Source: Sphingobacterium sp. CZ-UAM | GTDB taxonomy: Bacteria > Bacteroidota > Bacteroidia > Sphingobacteriales > Sphingobacteriaceae | Length of the DNA stretch: 64,000 bases | Direction of reading: 5' to 3' | Assembly: GCF_002000245.1 (NCBI RefSeq) | Contig: NZ_MTCM01000006.1 | Location: 124,001 to 188,000, forward strand | Shown here: piece after piece, positions 1-8,987 of the stretch | How the letters are laid out: every line of letters starts with the position of its first letter | Numbering within the stretch: the first letter of the stretch is position 1 | Program-made: the position numbers and the translations under genes | Notes under the pieces: model-generated | Told to the model about the DNA's origin: nothing | The model's input: the letters and a program-made list of their open reading frames with translations, nothing else | The model's database searches: none

Positions 1-1130
1 CCTAAAATTTTATAAAGCTCATCCAATTTCACCAAGCTACCATTTGTCATATTTGAAAGTAAGACAATCACAATATTTCTTTTCAGATCGCGTACATAGA
101 TGTGACGAAAACCGTGCCACCATCCCGTATGATAAACGATATGGTCGTTTCCATGTTCAAAGGTTCTCCATCCATAACCATAGCTAAAAATCCCTTTTTT
201 GGCGTCGGGATAACCGCGATATGCTGAATCCAAAGTCGATTGCTTCAACAATCGACCATCTCGCAATGCGAGGTCAAAACGATAGAGGTCACGTACTGTA
301 CTATACACCCCTTTGTCGCCCAATGGTCCATCCTGAAAGTTCTGTACGACAGACCTCCGCCACACCTTATCGTGACCGATGACATTTGTAGGGATTTTAT
401 CGTAGACAGCTTTGGATAATGCAGCGGTGTTGGTCATGCCTGCAACATTAAAGACACTATCTTTCATATATACTGCATAATCTTGCTTCGTCACCTTTTC
501 GATAATAGCTCCTAGTACCATAAAGTTGGAGTTATTATAGAAAAATCGTCCCCCCGGAGCCCCGTATCTGTTCGGCTTAAATTCCGTCAGCATTTTCATA
601 ACATCTTGATTGGTCATTCCCTTTTTGCGGTCAGGCCAATGCTTCTCCGAAAAATAGACATAGTTGGGCAAGCCCGAGCGATGAGTCAATAACATTTTAA
701 TGGTGATACCCGGGTACGGAAAATCCGGATAAAAATCATTAATAGTCTGATCCAAGCGTAGTTTTCCAGCCTCAACCAACTTCAATACACCCACCGCCGT
801 TATGGGTTTGGTGACGGAAGCCAATTCAAATTTATCATCGATTTCCAGGCTATCCCGCTTTAGGTAGTTGGCCCAGCCGAAAGTATTTTGATATAAAATT
901 TTACCATCCTTGGCAATCAATACATTTCCGTTGAATGCAGCCTTTGAATGTAAGTTTTTCATAAAGGCGTCGATCTTTTGATCTGCATCCTGAGGGTTGT
1001 AAATGAGTCTTGTACTATCTATTTTCGCCTGCGCGATCGCCGCTTCTTTTTGTTTTTTCTCTTTTGAACTACAAGCAATTGTAGATACGAACAAAAGAGC
1101 TGCCATTCCCTTTAAAAAAAATAATTTCAC
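1..1130 (-). CDS. Serine hydrolase lipoprotein, beta-lactamase/class C family (C-terminus beyond window)
   Basis: Reading the minus strand gives a protein of at least 376 residues cut off by the window edge. It starts at a GTG (1128-1130) preceded by AGGAGAAG, which is an unusually good ribosome binding site for this genome and decides the start. The N-terminus is a lipoprotein signal ending STIAC at residue 20, so the protein should be anchored in an envelope membrane. Motifs of the class C beta-lactamase/DD-peptidase fold are all visible: SVTK at residues 105-108, a YNN motif, and an HTG motif followed by WWHG. Members hydrolyse or transfer D-amino acid peptides, esters or beta-lactams, so the substrate cannot be named. 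A second member of the same fold lies at 25489-26922. Confidence 0.85.
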   Translation of the reverse strand, partial: MKLFFLKGMAALLFVSTIACSSKEKKQKEAAIAQAKIDSTRLIYNPQDADQKIDAFMKNLHSKAAFNGNVLIAKDGKILYQNTFGWANYLKRDSLEIDDKFELASVTKPITAVGVLKLVEAGKLRLDQTINDFYPDFPYPGITIKMLLTHRSGLPNYVYFSEKHWPDRKKGMTNQDVMKMLTEFKPNRYGAPGGRFFYNNSNFMVLGAIIEKVTKQDYAVYMKDSVFNVAGMTNTAALSKAVYDKIPTNVIGHDKVWRRSVVQNFQDGPLGDKGVYSTVRDLYRFDLALRDGRLLKQSTLDSAYRGYPDAKKGIFSYGYGWRTFEHGNDHIVYHTGWWHGFRHIYVRDLKRNIVIVLLSNMTNGSLVKLDELYKIL

Positions 1131-1343
1131 GTATTGCTTCTCCTGGATTTTTTGTGTTGTGTTTGTCCTCTCTTTATGGCCTCTCTGTACCTTATGATCT
1201 AAAAGCGTTCACATCGTAATTATCCCATTCTAACTTTGATTAATGTGTAATCTTTTTGATTTTCAATAAAGAACCGGGCTTAAAGATAATAATGCTAAAA
1301 TGAATATTTTAGTATAAAAAAACGAATTTTTAGAGCAAAAAAA

Positions 1344-1367
1344 AGCCACTTTATTACTAAAGTGGCT
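1344..1367 (-). terminator. Rho-independent terminator of pdhA-pdhC
   Basis: A perfect 10-bp stem (AGCCACTTTA / TAAAGTGGCT) with a TTAC loop lies just downstream of the E2 stop codon. On the minus strand it is followed by eight T residues, as expected of an intrinsic terminator. Confidence 0.9.
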
Positions 1368-1390
1368 AATATTTTATTGGTTTGTAGAAT

Positions 1391-3022
1391 CTATGCTAGT
1401 AATCTAACTGGATTTTCGACCAATGCTTTTAAAGTCTGTAAAAATGCAGCACCTGTTGCGCCATCTACCACACGGTGGTCACAGCCTAAAGTCACCTTCA
1501 TTACGTTACCAGGAACTACCGCACCATTTTTCACAACAGGAAAAGCTTGGATAGCTCCTACTGAAAGAATAGCTCCATCAGGAGAGTTAATGATAGATGT
1601 AAACTCATCGATACCAAACATCCCTAAGTTGGATACAGTGAAAGTAGAACCTTCCCAATCCGCTGGTTGTAATTTTTTAGCTTTAGCTTTCTGTGCGAAA
1701 TCTTTCACCTCAGCTGAGATGTGTGATAATGACTTACCATCTGCAAAACGTACAACAGGAACCAATAAACCATCTTCAACAGCCATTGCTACACCGATGT
1801 TGGTATGTTCGTTGAAACGGATTTTGTCTCCTTGCCAAGATGAATTCACTGCAGGGTGTTTTTTCAACGCCACTGCAACAGCTTTTACCACGATATCATT
1901 GAATGACACTTTTACAGGAGCGACCTCATTGATTTGAGCACGCGCCACCATAGCATTATCCATATCGATAGACACCGTCAAATAGAAGTGCGGTGCAGTA
2001 AACAATGATTCACCCAAACGACGCGCAATTGTTTTGCGCATTTGGTTGACAGGTTTCTCTGTATAACGTTCTTCACCAACATATGTAGGTAAAGTGATTG
2101 CTTTTGTTTCCGTCGCAGGAGCCGCTGCAGCTGAAGTTTCAGCAGGTTTAGTAGCAGCCGGAACAAAGGATTCAACATCTTTTTTCACGATACGGCCACC
2201 ATCTGCTGATCCTTTGATATCGCTCAAGTTGATTCCTTTTTCTTTAGCAATCTTACGCGCTAACGGAGAAGCTTTTACACGGGCATCATCGTTTGAAGCG
2301 GATGCTACCGGTGCAGCAGTTGCAGCTGGAGCTGAATCAGCTTTAGGCGCTTCTGCAGTCTCTGCTTTTGCAGGAGCAGATTTTTGATTTAATAAAGGAG
2401 TAATATCGGTTCCGGCAGGGCCAACGATAGCAATAATATCATTTACTTTCGCAGCTTCCCCAGCTTCAAGACCGACATATAGCAATGTACCATCAGCATA
2501 AGCTGTGACTTCCATTGTCGCTTTGTCTGTTTCTACATCAGCGATAGCATCATCCGATTTGATCGTATCACCAACTTTGAAATTCCATTGCGCAATAACA
2601 CCTTCTTTCATGGTGTCGCTCAACAATGGCATTGTGATCACCGTACATCCCAATTCCTCAGGAGTGACCGTGCTAGCCGAAGATTCTGCCGGAGCAGAAA
2701 CTTCTTCTTTCTTTTCTTCAGTTTTTTCCGGTGCTTTTTCAGCTGCAGGAGCATCACCATTCAATAAAGCCTGAAAATCTTCACCTGGTTCACCCAAAAC
2801 AGCAATAACAGCATCAATCGCTACTGCTTCACCTTCTTTCGGGCCAATATATAAAAGAGTACCTTCTTGGTAGGACTCGAAGTCCATTGTAGCTTTATCT
2901 GTTTCAATTTCAGCCACTAAATCACCAGAATTTACTTTATCACCAACATTTTTGTGCCATTTTGCGATGACCCCTTCGGTCATTGTGTCGCTCATTTTGG
3001 GCATTCTTACTACTTCAGCCAT
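1391..3022 (-). CDS. pdhC: Pyruvate dehydrogenase complex E2, dihydrolipoamide acetyltransferase
   Basis: The 543-residue protein is the core of the pyruvate dehydrogenase complex, moving the acetyl group from lipoyl-lysine to CoA in the cytoplasm. Two N-terminal lipoyl domains are visible, each with ETDKATM around the lipoylated lysine (K43 and K167). They are joined by Ala/Pro/Glu-rich flexible linkers to a peripheral E1/E3-binding domain near residues 250-287. The C-terminal acetyltransferase domain carries the active-site motif DHRVVDG (H516, D520). It follows pdhA by 29 bases and is clearly co-transcribed. The TPP-dependent E1-beta gene is not adjacent. Two lipoyl domains and a pyruvate-type E1 partner favour pyruvate over 2-oxoglutarate as substrate. 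Confidence 0.95.
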   Translation of the reverse strand: MAEVVRMPKMSDTMTEGVIAKWHKNVGDKVNSGDLVAEIETDKATMDFESYQEGTLLYIGPKEGEAVAIDAVIAVLGEPGEDFQALLNGDAPAAEKAPEKTEEKKEEVSAPAESSASTVTPEELGCTVITMPLLSDTMKEGVIAQWNFKVGDTIKSDDAIADVETDKATMEVTAYADGTLLYVGLEAGEAAKVNDIIAIVGPAGTDITPLLNQKSAPAKAETAEAPKADSAPAATAAPVASASNDDARVKASPLARKIAKEKGINLSDIKGSADGGRIVKKDVESFVPAATKPAETSAAAAPATETKAITLPTYVGEERYTEKPVNQMRKTIARRLGESLFTAPHFYLTVSIDMDNAMVARAQINEVAPVKVSFNDIVVKAVAVALKKHPAVNSSWQGDKIRFNEHTNIGVAMAVEDGLLVPVVRFADGKSLSHISAEVKDFAQKAKAKKLQPADWEGSTFTVSNLGMFGIDEFTSIINSPDGAILSVGAIQAFPVVKNGAVVPGNVMKVTLGCDHRVVDGATGAAFLQTLKALVENPVRLLA

Positions 3023-3051
3023 TCTGTATTATATTATCAAGTTAAAGAGTA

Positions 3052-4047
3052 TTAATCTAAAATAAATGGATAGTCTTGTTGTACGTAAACATCTTTGTAC
3101 AATTCATCTGCAGTTGGATAAGGAGATTCCTCTGCAAATTTTACGGACTCATCAACTACTTTTTTCACGTCAGCTTCAACCTCAGCAAACCAAGCTTCGT
3201 CTGCATAGTTGTTTTCCAAAATAGCGTGTTTCGTAGACAACAATGGATCACGGTCTTTATAAGCTTCTAATTCTTCTTTTGTACGATATTTCGCGGGGTC
3301 AGACATGGAGTGTCCTTTATAACGGTATGTACGGATTTCCAAGAATGTAGGACCTTCACCAGCACGCGCACGTTGAACAGCTTCATCCATTGCATTGTGT
3401 ACAGCGACTACATCCATTCCATCTACCGGAGCAGAAGGCATATCAAAACCTAATCCCATTTTGTAAATATCCTGCATGTTCGTTGTACGTTGTACAGAAG
3501 TACCCATTGCATAACCGTTGTTTTCACACACGAAGATCACTGGAAGTTTCCATAACATCGCCATGTTCAACGTTTCGTTGAATGCACCTTGACGTACAGC
3601 TCCATCGCCCATATAACAGATGTTTACATTATCTGTACCAAGATATTTCTCAGCAAAAGCGATACCAGCACCTAAAGGAATCTGACCACCTACAATACCA
3701 TGGCCACCCATGAATTTATGCTCTTTAGAAAAGAAGTGCATAGAGCCTCCTTTACCTTTTGAACAACCAGTGATCTTTCCATACAATTCTGCCATACAAG
3801 CATTTGCAGAAACGCCTTTAGCCAAAGCGTGGGCGTGATCACGATAAGCAGTAATTAAAGAATCTTCAGGTTTGATAACCGACATCGTTCCAGCGACTAC
3901 AGCCTCTTGTCCTATGTACAAGTGACAGAAACCACGAATCTTTTGCTGTCCGTAAAGTTGACCTGCTTTTTCTTCAAACTTACGCATAAGTAACATCGAC
4001 TTATACCACTCCAAATATGTCTCTTTTGTTATAGGTGTTGAACTCAT
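3052..4047 (-). CDS. pdhA: Pyruvate dehydrogenase E1 component, alpha subunit
   Basis: At 331 residues this is the usual length of the alpha subunit of heterotetrameric (alpha2-beta2) pyruvate dehydrogenase, which decarboxylates pyruvate and reductively acetylates E2. The thiamine diphosphate motif runs from GDG at 147-149 to the NN pair at 176-177. The conserved segment GHSMSDPAKYR, carrying the regulatory-loop serines of the family, lies in the C-terminal third. The gene leads a two-gene operon with E2. The E1-beta partner needed for activity is absent from the window, so it must be encoded elsewhere. Confidence 0.95.
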   Translation of the reverse strand: MSSTPITKETYLEWYKSMLLMRKFEEKAGQLYGQQKIRGFCHLYIGQEAVVAGTMSVIKPEDSLITAYRDHAHALAKGVSANACMAELYGKITGCSKGKGGSMHFFSKEHKFMGGHGIVGGQIPLGAGIAFAEKYLGTDNVNICYMGDGAVRQGAFNETLNMAMLWKLPVIFVCENNGYAMGTSVQRTTNMQDIYKMGLGFDMPSAPVDGMDVVAVHNAMDEAVQRARAGEGPTFLEIRTYRYKGHSMSDPAKYRTKEELEAYKDRDPLLSTKHAILENNYADEAWFAEVEADVKKVVDESVKFAEESPYPTADELYKDVYVQQDYPFILD

Positions 4048-4236
4048 TTCAAAGTTTTGATTTTCTTACAATTCTAGACTACAAATCTAATAATTTTGGA
4101 TGAATTTCCTTGGTCAAAAATCAATTTTATTTACACTTTAAGACACTTCTAAGACATTTGATTTAAAGTATATAGCATTTTTCAGCAAATAAATGAAAGG
4201 CACAATCAAATAAATCAAAAACTTATGAAAATAAAA

Positions 4237-4266
4237 AAGCCAAACGACCTAATAATCATTTGGCTT
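4237..4266 (-). terminator. Rho-independent terminator of hisS
   Basis: An inverted repeat (AAGCCAAACGA / TCATTTGGCTT) sits just past the hisS stop and is followed on the minus strand by a T-rich run (TTTTAT). It separates hisS from the pdhA promoter region. Confidence 0.8.
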
Positions 4267-4290
4267 AATCTATTTTATAGAAATTGTTTG

Positions 4291-5682
4291 CTAACGAAGT
4301 TTTTGGATAAGCTCACTTTCGGTAACCTTCACCTGCTCCCCACTTTCCATATCTTTAAGGGACAGTTGACCTGAGGAAACCTCTTCCTCTCCAACCAATA
4401 AGACATAAGGTATTCCCTTTCCATCTGCGTATCCCATCTGCTTTTTCAACTTCACCGGAGCAGCATACAGTTCTGAGGCGATATTTTCCTTACGCAGTTT
4501 ATTGAGCAAAGCAAGTGTATAGCCTTCAAGTTGTTTATCAAAATTGATGATCAATAGCTTGGTAGAATCCGCTTTATTTGCCGGGAATAAATTTAGCTCT
4601 TCCAAAACGTCGTATATACGATCAGCACCGAATGAGACTCCCACCCCTGTCAGATCCTTCAATCCGAACATCCCCGTGAGGTCATCGTAGCGTCCTCCGC
4701 CACCGATACTTCCCATTGCGACTTCATTTGTCTTCACTTCAAAAATACAGCCTGTATAATAATTGAGACCGCGTGCCAACGTAATATCCAGATCAAGAAT
4801 ACGGGTCAACAGGTCCGTGTCGCCGCTCAACTTGGTAATATAATCGAAGACTTCCTCTATTTCAGCAATACCTTTTAAACCGACCGAAGAGTCCGCCAAG
4901 ATAGATTTTAACGATGCCAGCTTTTCTTCATTTGACCCCTCCAATAAGATAATTGGTTTCAATACGTCCAGATCAGCTTCGGTAAAACCTCTTTCCAACA
5001 ATTCTTTATTGACACCGTCTAATCCGATTTTATCCAATTTATCAATGGCTACAGTCATATCCACAATAAGTTCTGGCTTTCCGATAATTTCGGCAATGCC
5101 GGAGAGGATCTTCCGGTTGTTGATTTTGATATTAAAATCTTTCAGCCCAAAACGCTCGAAAGCCTCTTGATAAATCAGAACAAACTCTGCTTCGTTTAAT
5201 AGGCTTTCTGAACCTACCACGTCAACATCGCATTGGTAAAATTCACGGTAACGACCTCTTTGCGGGCGGTCTGCGCGCCAGACAGGCTGTACCTGAAAAC
5301 GCTTAAACGGTAGGGAAATATCGTTTTGGTGCATCACCACGTAACGTGCAAAAGGCACCGTTAGATCATATCGCAATGCTTTTTCACTAATATGTGGAAT
5401 GAGTTTATTTGAATTTTTATCATGAAGTAGATCATCTGGGGCTTTTGCCAGATAATCTCCGGAATTAAGGATCTTAAAGATCAATTTATCACCTTCATCA
5501 CCATATTTACCTGTTAAGGTCGTTAAATTCTCAAATGAAGGCGTCTGTATTTCATTGTAACCATATTTTTTAAACACAGCTTTCAATGTGTCAAAAATAT
5601 AATTACGTTTGATCATTTCGGAAGGCGAAAAATCACGGGTTCCTTTCGCCAAGGAAGGTTTTACTGTTGCCATATCCGGCAA
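4291..5682 (-). CDS. hisS: Histidyl-tRNA synthetase
   Basis: This 463-residue class II synthetase charges tRNA-His. Motif 2 spans residues 127-157 (RFQVQPVWRADRPQRGRYRE). The histidine-specific motif GLNYYTG lies around residues 310-322, followed by SIGGGGRYDDL and the anticodon-binding domain at the C-terminus. The N-terminal KGTRDFSP is the typical opening of the family, so the start could also be a few codons downstream of the annotated Met. It lies 46 bases after rnc, and may be read from the acpP-fabF-rnc transcript as well as from its own promoter. Confidence 0.95.
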   Translation of the reverse strand: MPDMATVKPSLAKGTRDFSPSEMIKRNYIFDTLKAVFKKYGYNEIQTPSFENLTTLTGKYGDEGDKLIFKILNSGDYLAKAPDDLLHDKNSNKLIPHISEKALRYDLTVPFARYVVMHQNDISLPFKRFQVQPVWRADRPQRGRYREFYQCDVDVVGSESLLNEAEFVLIYQEAFERFGLKDFNIKINNRKILSGIAEIIGKPELIVDMTVAIDKLDKIGLDGVNKELLERGFTEADLDVLKPIILLEGSNEEKLASLKSILADSSVGLKGIAEIEEVFDYITKLSGDTDLLTRILDLDITLARGLNYYTGCIFEVKTNEVAMGSIGGGGRYDDLTGMFGLKDLTGVGVSFGADRIYDVLEELNLFPANKADSTKLLIINFDKQLEGYTLALLNKLRKENIASELYAAPVKLKKQMGYADGKGIPYVLLVGEEEVSSGQLSLKDMESGEQVKVTESELIQKLR

Positions 5683-5728
5683 AGTTAATATTTAGCGGGG
5701 ACTAAATAAATTAAAGAATAAAAATCCT

Positions 5729-6469
5729 TTATTCTACTTCCAGAATCTTGAGGAATTCGCAGGCTTTCTCTGCAGCTAATTTTTCCGCTGATTTTTTATT
5801 AAAATCACGTCCCAAACCACATACAACCCCATCTACAACAGCTTCGATACTGAACATTTTCGAAGATTCTCCCTCAGGATTATCCGTTTGTTGAAATAGG
5901 ATTTCTTTACCCGTATGCTGACACCATTCGATCAATCGACTTTTGAAATTAGTCTCAGTCTGCTCCAGTAATTGGATATCGACATGTGGTTTAATAATAC
6001 GGTTCAGGAGAAAACTTTTTGTAAAGACATAACCTTTGTCCAGATACACTGCACCGATCAGCGCCTCAAATGCATCCCCCAATAAAGAGCCCTGCTTATT
6101 GGGAAAGCTGATCATCCGGGCATCGAACTGTATCATTTCATTAAAGCCTAATTTTCTGGAAAGCTGGTTCAAATTTGCCCGGCTCACGATTTTGGAACGC
6201 ATTTCAGTCAGGAAACCTTCGTCTTTATAAGGATATTTCTTGAATAACAATTCGGCAACGACTGAACCTAAAACAGCATCGCCCAGAAATTCTAGACGTT
6301 CGTTACTGTTCTTAGCCCCTTCTTTGATTGTTACTGCAACAGACTTATGTCTAAATGCCATCTTGTACAAATGCACATTTCCGGGAATAAAACCCAATAG
6401 GTTTTTTAGTTTTTTAACATATTCCCGATCCGGCGAAATATATAACTTGTATATCCTTGAAAAAGGCAT
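5729..6469 (-). CDS. rnc: Ribonuclease III
   Basis: The 246-residue enzyme cleaves double-stranded RNA, for example in rRNA processing. The catalytic signature NERLEFLGD is at residues 56-64, with a second acidic cluster later (GDAFEALIGAVYLD). A double-stranded-RNA-binding domain fills the C-terminal third from about residue 165. The gene lies downstream of acpP-fabF, the usual Bacteroidota order, with an 84-base gap that holds a hairpin which may reduce read-through. Confidence 0.95.
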   Translation of the reverse strand: MPFSRIYKLYISPDREYVKKLKNLLGFIPGNVHLYKMAFRHKSVAVTIKEGAKNSNERLEFLGDAVLGSVVAELLFKKYPYKDEGFLTEMRSKIVSRANLNQLSRKLGFNEMIQFDARMISFPNKQGSLLGDAFEALIGAVYLDKGYVFTKSFLLNRIIKPHVDIQLLEQTETNFKSRLIEWCQHTGKEILFQQTDNPEGESSKMFSIEAVVDGVVCGLGRDFNKKSAEKLAAEKACEFLKILEVE

Positions 6470-6485
6470 CTCATCTAAAAATAAG

Positions 6486-6515
6486 GCGACAAGTTCTAAT
6501 TAAAGAACCTGTCGC
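6486..6515 (-). terminator. Hairpin between fabF and rnc, possible partial terminator
   Basis: GCGACAAGTTCT pairs with AGAACCTGTCGC (two interior mismatches) and is followed on the minus strand by CTTATTTTTAG. The T-run is weak, so it may only attenuate transcription from fabF into rnc. Confidence 0.5.
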
Positions 6516-6553
6516 TAGCTCATATTACCAAACCATGTTTGAAGGATCAAACA

Positions 6554-7807
6554 TTAAGCTTTATACTTTTTTACAATCACGGTAGCATTATGGCCACCGA
6601 ATCCAAATGTATTACTCAACGCCGCATTCACTGTACGTTTTTGTGCTTTGTTGAATGTAAAATTCAGTTTATTATCAATTTCTGGATCATCTGTGAAGTG
6701 ATTGATTGTCGGAGGGACAATATCATTTTGCACAGCTAAAATAGAAGCGATCGTTTCGATAGCGCCCGCAGCACCCAAAAGGTGTCCAGTCATTGATTTC
6801 GTTGAACTGATATTCAATTTATAGGCGTGTTCACCAAACAGGTCAACAATAGCTTTCGTTTCACTGATATCGCCGACCGGTGTAGATGTTCCATGGACAT
6901 TGATATAATCAATATCTGAAAAATTCAGACCTGCATCATTGACAGCCATTGTCATTGCCAGTTTAGCGCCCAATCCTTCTGGATGCGAAGCTGTGATATG
7001 GTGCGCATCGGCACTCATTCCACCACCTGCAACCTCTGCATAGATTTTTGCACCACGTGCTAAAGCATGTTCTAAGCTTTCTAAGATCAAAGCACCCGAA
7101 CCTTCACCCGAAACAAAACCATCTCTATCTTTATCAAAAGGACGGGAAGCTGTTTTGGGATCATCATTTCTTGTTGACAAAGCATGCATAGCGTTGAACC
7201 CGCCAATTCCAGCTTCATTGACCGTCGCTTCAGATCCACCCGTAACAATCACATCTGCTTTTCCCATACGAATATAGTTGAAAGCATCAATCATTGCATT
7301 GGTAGCAGAGGCACAGGCCGATACTGCTGAAAAGTTAGGACCACGAAGGCCATGACGCATTGAAATATGTCCTGGAGCGATATCGACGAGCATCTTAGGA
7401 ATAAAGAAAGGATTGAAACGTGGTGTTCCATCTCCCTTTGCAAAGTTGGCAACTTCTTCTGTAAAAGTTGTCAGCCCCCCAATTCCTGAGCCCCAGATCA
7501 CTCCGATACGATTTGTATCTAATTTTTCAAAATCTAAGCCAGCATCTTTAATTGCCTCATCAGTAGACGCAATTGCATACTGTACAAAAGGATCGACTTT
7601 ACGAGCTTCTTTACGATCCATAAAATCATGTGGATCAAACCCCTTTACCTCACACGCAAACTGAGTTTTGAATTTTGACGCATCAAAATGCGTAATAGGA
7701 GCAGCTCCGCTTACACCATTTATTAACGCCTCCCAGTAAGCTGGAACGGTATTACCAATTGGTGTAAGGGCGCCTAATCCTGTTACTACTACTCTTTTAA
7801 GCTCCAT
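6554..7807 (-). CDS. fabF: 3-oxoacyl-[acyl-carrier-protein] synthase II
   Basis: The 417-residue condensing enzyme elongates fatty acids by joining malonyl-ACP to acyl-ACP with loss of CO2. The active-site triad of the family is present: Cys165 (SACASATN), His305 (VHGTSTPVGD) and His342 (MTGHLLGAAG). The C-terminal FGFGGHN motif is intact. It follows acpP, its substrate carrier, by 27 bases, so the two are made together. Confidence 0.97.
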   Translation of the reverse strand: MELKRVVVTGLGALTPIGNTVPAYWEALINGVSGAAPITHFDASKFKTQFACEVKGFDPHDFMDRKEARKVDPFVQYAIASTDEAIKDAGLDFEKLDTNRIGVIWGSGIGGLTTFTEEVANFAKGDGTPRFNPFFIPKMLVDIAPGHISMRHGLRGPNFSAVSACASATNAMIDAFNYIRMGKADVIVTGGSEATVNEAGIGGFNAMHALSTRNDDPKTASRPFDKDRDGFVSGEGSGALILESLEHALARGAKIYAEVAGGGMSADAHHITASHPEGLGAKLAMTMAVNDAGLNFSDIDYINVHGTSTPVGDISETKAIVDLFGEHAYKLNISSTKSMTGHLLGAAGAIETIASILAVQNDIVPPTINHFTDDPEIDNKLNFTFNKAQKRTVNAALSNTFGFGGHNATVIVKKYKA

Positions 7808-7834
7808 TTATTACGATTAGCCTAATTAAATTAG

Positions 7835-8071
7835 TTAGTTAACGTTTTTTTCTAAATAAGCGATTGCTTGACCAACAGTACCAATAGTCTCTGCTTGGTC
7901 ATCAGGAATAGCAACGTTGAATTCTTTTTCAAACTCCATGATCAACTCAACAGTGTCAAGTGAATCAGCACCTAAATCATTAGTGAATGAAGCTTCTGGT
8001 GTTACTTCGTTTTCGTCTACACCTAATTTTTCAACGATAATTGCTTTTACTCTTGAAGCGATATCTGACAT
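7835..8071 (-). CDS. acpP: Acyl carrier protein
   Basis: The protein is 78 residues when started at the ATG at 8069-8071 (MSDIASRVKAI), the canonical ACP start. An in-frame upstream Met at 8134 would add 21 non-homologous residues and is rejected. The phosphopantetheine attachment site is Ser37 in GADSLD, and the small acidic four-helix protein is of normal length. It carries growing acyl chains for FabF and the rest of the type II fatty acid pathway. Confidence 0.97.
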   Translation of the reverse strand: MSDIASRVKAIIVEKLGVDENEVTPEASFTNDLGADSLDTVELIMEFEKEFNVAIPDDQAETIGTVGQAIAYLEKNVN

Positions 8072-8104
8072 GATTTTATAGTTTAATTGTTTAATAAATC
8101 TGTG

Positions 8105-8135
8105 CAAAGAAAAATAAATTTCATCAAAATTCAAA
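8105..8135 (-). promoter_or_regulatory. Candidate promoter of acpP-fabF
   Basis: On the minus strand a TTTG (8135-8132) is followed after 19 bases by TTTCTTTG (8112-8105). This resembles the Bacteroidota primary-sigma consensus TTTG-N19-TAnnTTTG with one base off. Predicted transcription would start near 8098, leaving a short leader before acpP. Confidence 0.45.
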
Positions 8136-8358
8136 CCTAAATTGATATTTAGATGAAAGTCACCATGTTAGGCGACAGAACTTATTCGCGTCTTATACTA
8201 GCTAACCCACTCTATATTAACTTAGTTCAAGTATAACAAAAATTATTTTGTATTCCAAACGCTCAGCTAATTAACTCAAATTTTACATAAAAAGTATATT
8301 CCCCGCTCAAAATTATTAGTACCTTCGTTAGGAGAAGAACATATATTTTAGGAACAAA

Positions 8359-8853
8359 GTGGTCAATAAGTTAGTAGCAAGGTTAGATATGGACATGGAT
8401 GAAGAGTTGGATTTCACCCTACTCGCCATCACCTGCCCCCTGAAAGATTATCGTCTCTGCCACTTTATCAACAAAGTGACAAACCTGAATTTTTCCAGAG
8501 GCAAAGAAAGTAAATATGATCATGATGGCCGTCCGAAGAATAAATCAGAAGAAGAACTTGAATATCATATCATCTTTGACGCTAAGAAAAAAATAAGCTA
8601 TCACTTCACCGCTTTTCATTACCTTAGTCCAGATTCGGATACTGAATATTTTCTTATTAACAACAAAAGTATTGAGGGAACCTTTTTAATCCCCGAAAAC
8701 CCCCATTTTGATTTCTTTGTCATCATCAAAAATTACATCTGTGAAGAGGATATTGAACATATAATCAAAAGGATCAGCAAATTACCCGAAGTGGTCATTG
8801 CAAAAGAAATATCACCAAAAATATTGAAATCTAAAGAAAATCTCATATTTTAG
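8359..8853 (+). CDS. IPExxxVDY-type conserved protein
   Basis: The 164-residue soluble protein begins at a GTG. It matches the Bacteroidota family named for its IPExxxVDY motif, seen here in the variant form IPENPHFDF at residues 111-119. The N-terminal half contains LLAITCPLKDYRLCHFINKVT, typical of the family. No catalytic motif, signal peptide or membrane segment is visible, and the function of the family is not known. It is read divergently from acpP and lies directly upstream of pyk, the same neighbourhood it is known to occupy in related genomes. Confidence 0.8.
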   Translation: MVNKLVARLDMDMDEELDFTLLAITCPLKDYRLCHFINKVTNLNFSRGKESKYDHDGRPKNKSEEELEYHIIFDAKKKISYHFTAFHYLSPDSDTEYFLINNKSIEGTFLIPENPHFDFFVIIKNYICEEDIEHIIKRISKLPEVVIAKEISPKILKSKENLIF

Positions 8854-8987
8854 CAGACTGTAGGTTAGTGTAGCAAATACACCTAACTGTAAATCTAAAT
8901 TAATTCGATTTAGTTTTGACAAAAGACAACAATACAGATTGCTGTTTGTTGTTATAAATGAAGAACATTAAAAATACAAAATAACAG

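Noticed and set aside
1362..1937. Long open frame opposite the 3' end of the E2 gene
   Set aside because: It is antisense to a well-supported gene, matches its codon pattern in reverse and shows no domain.
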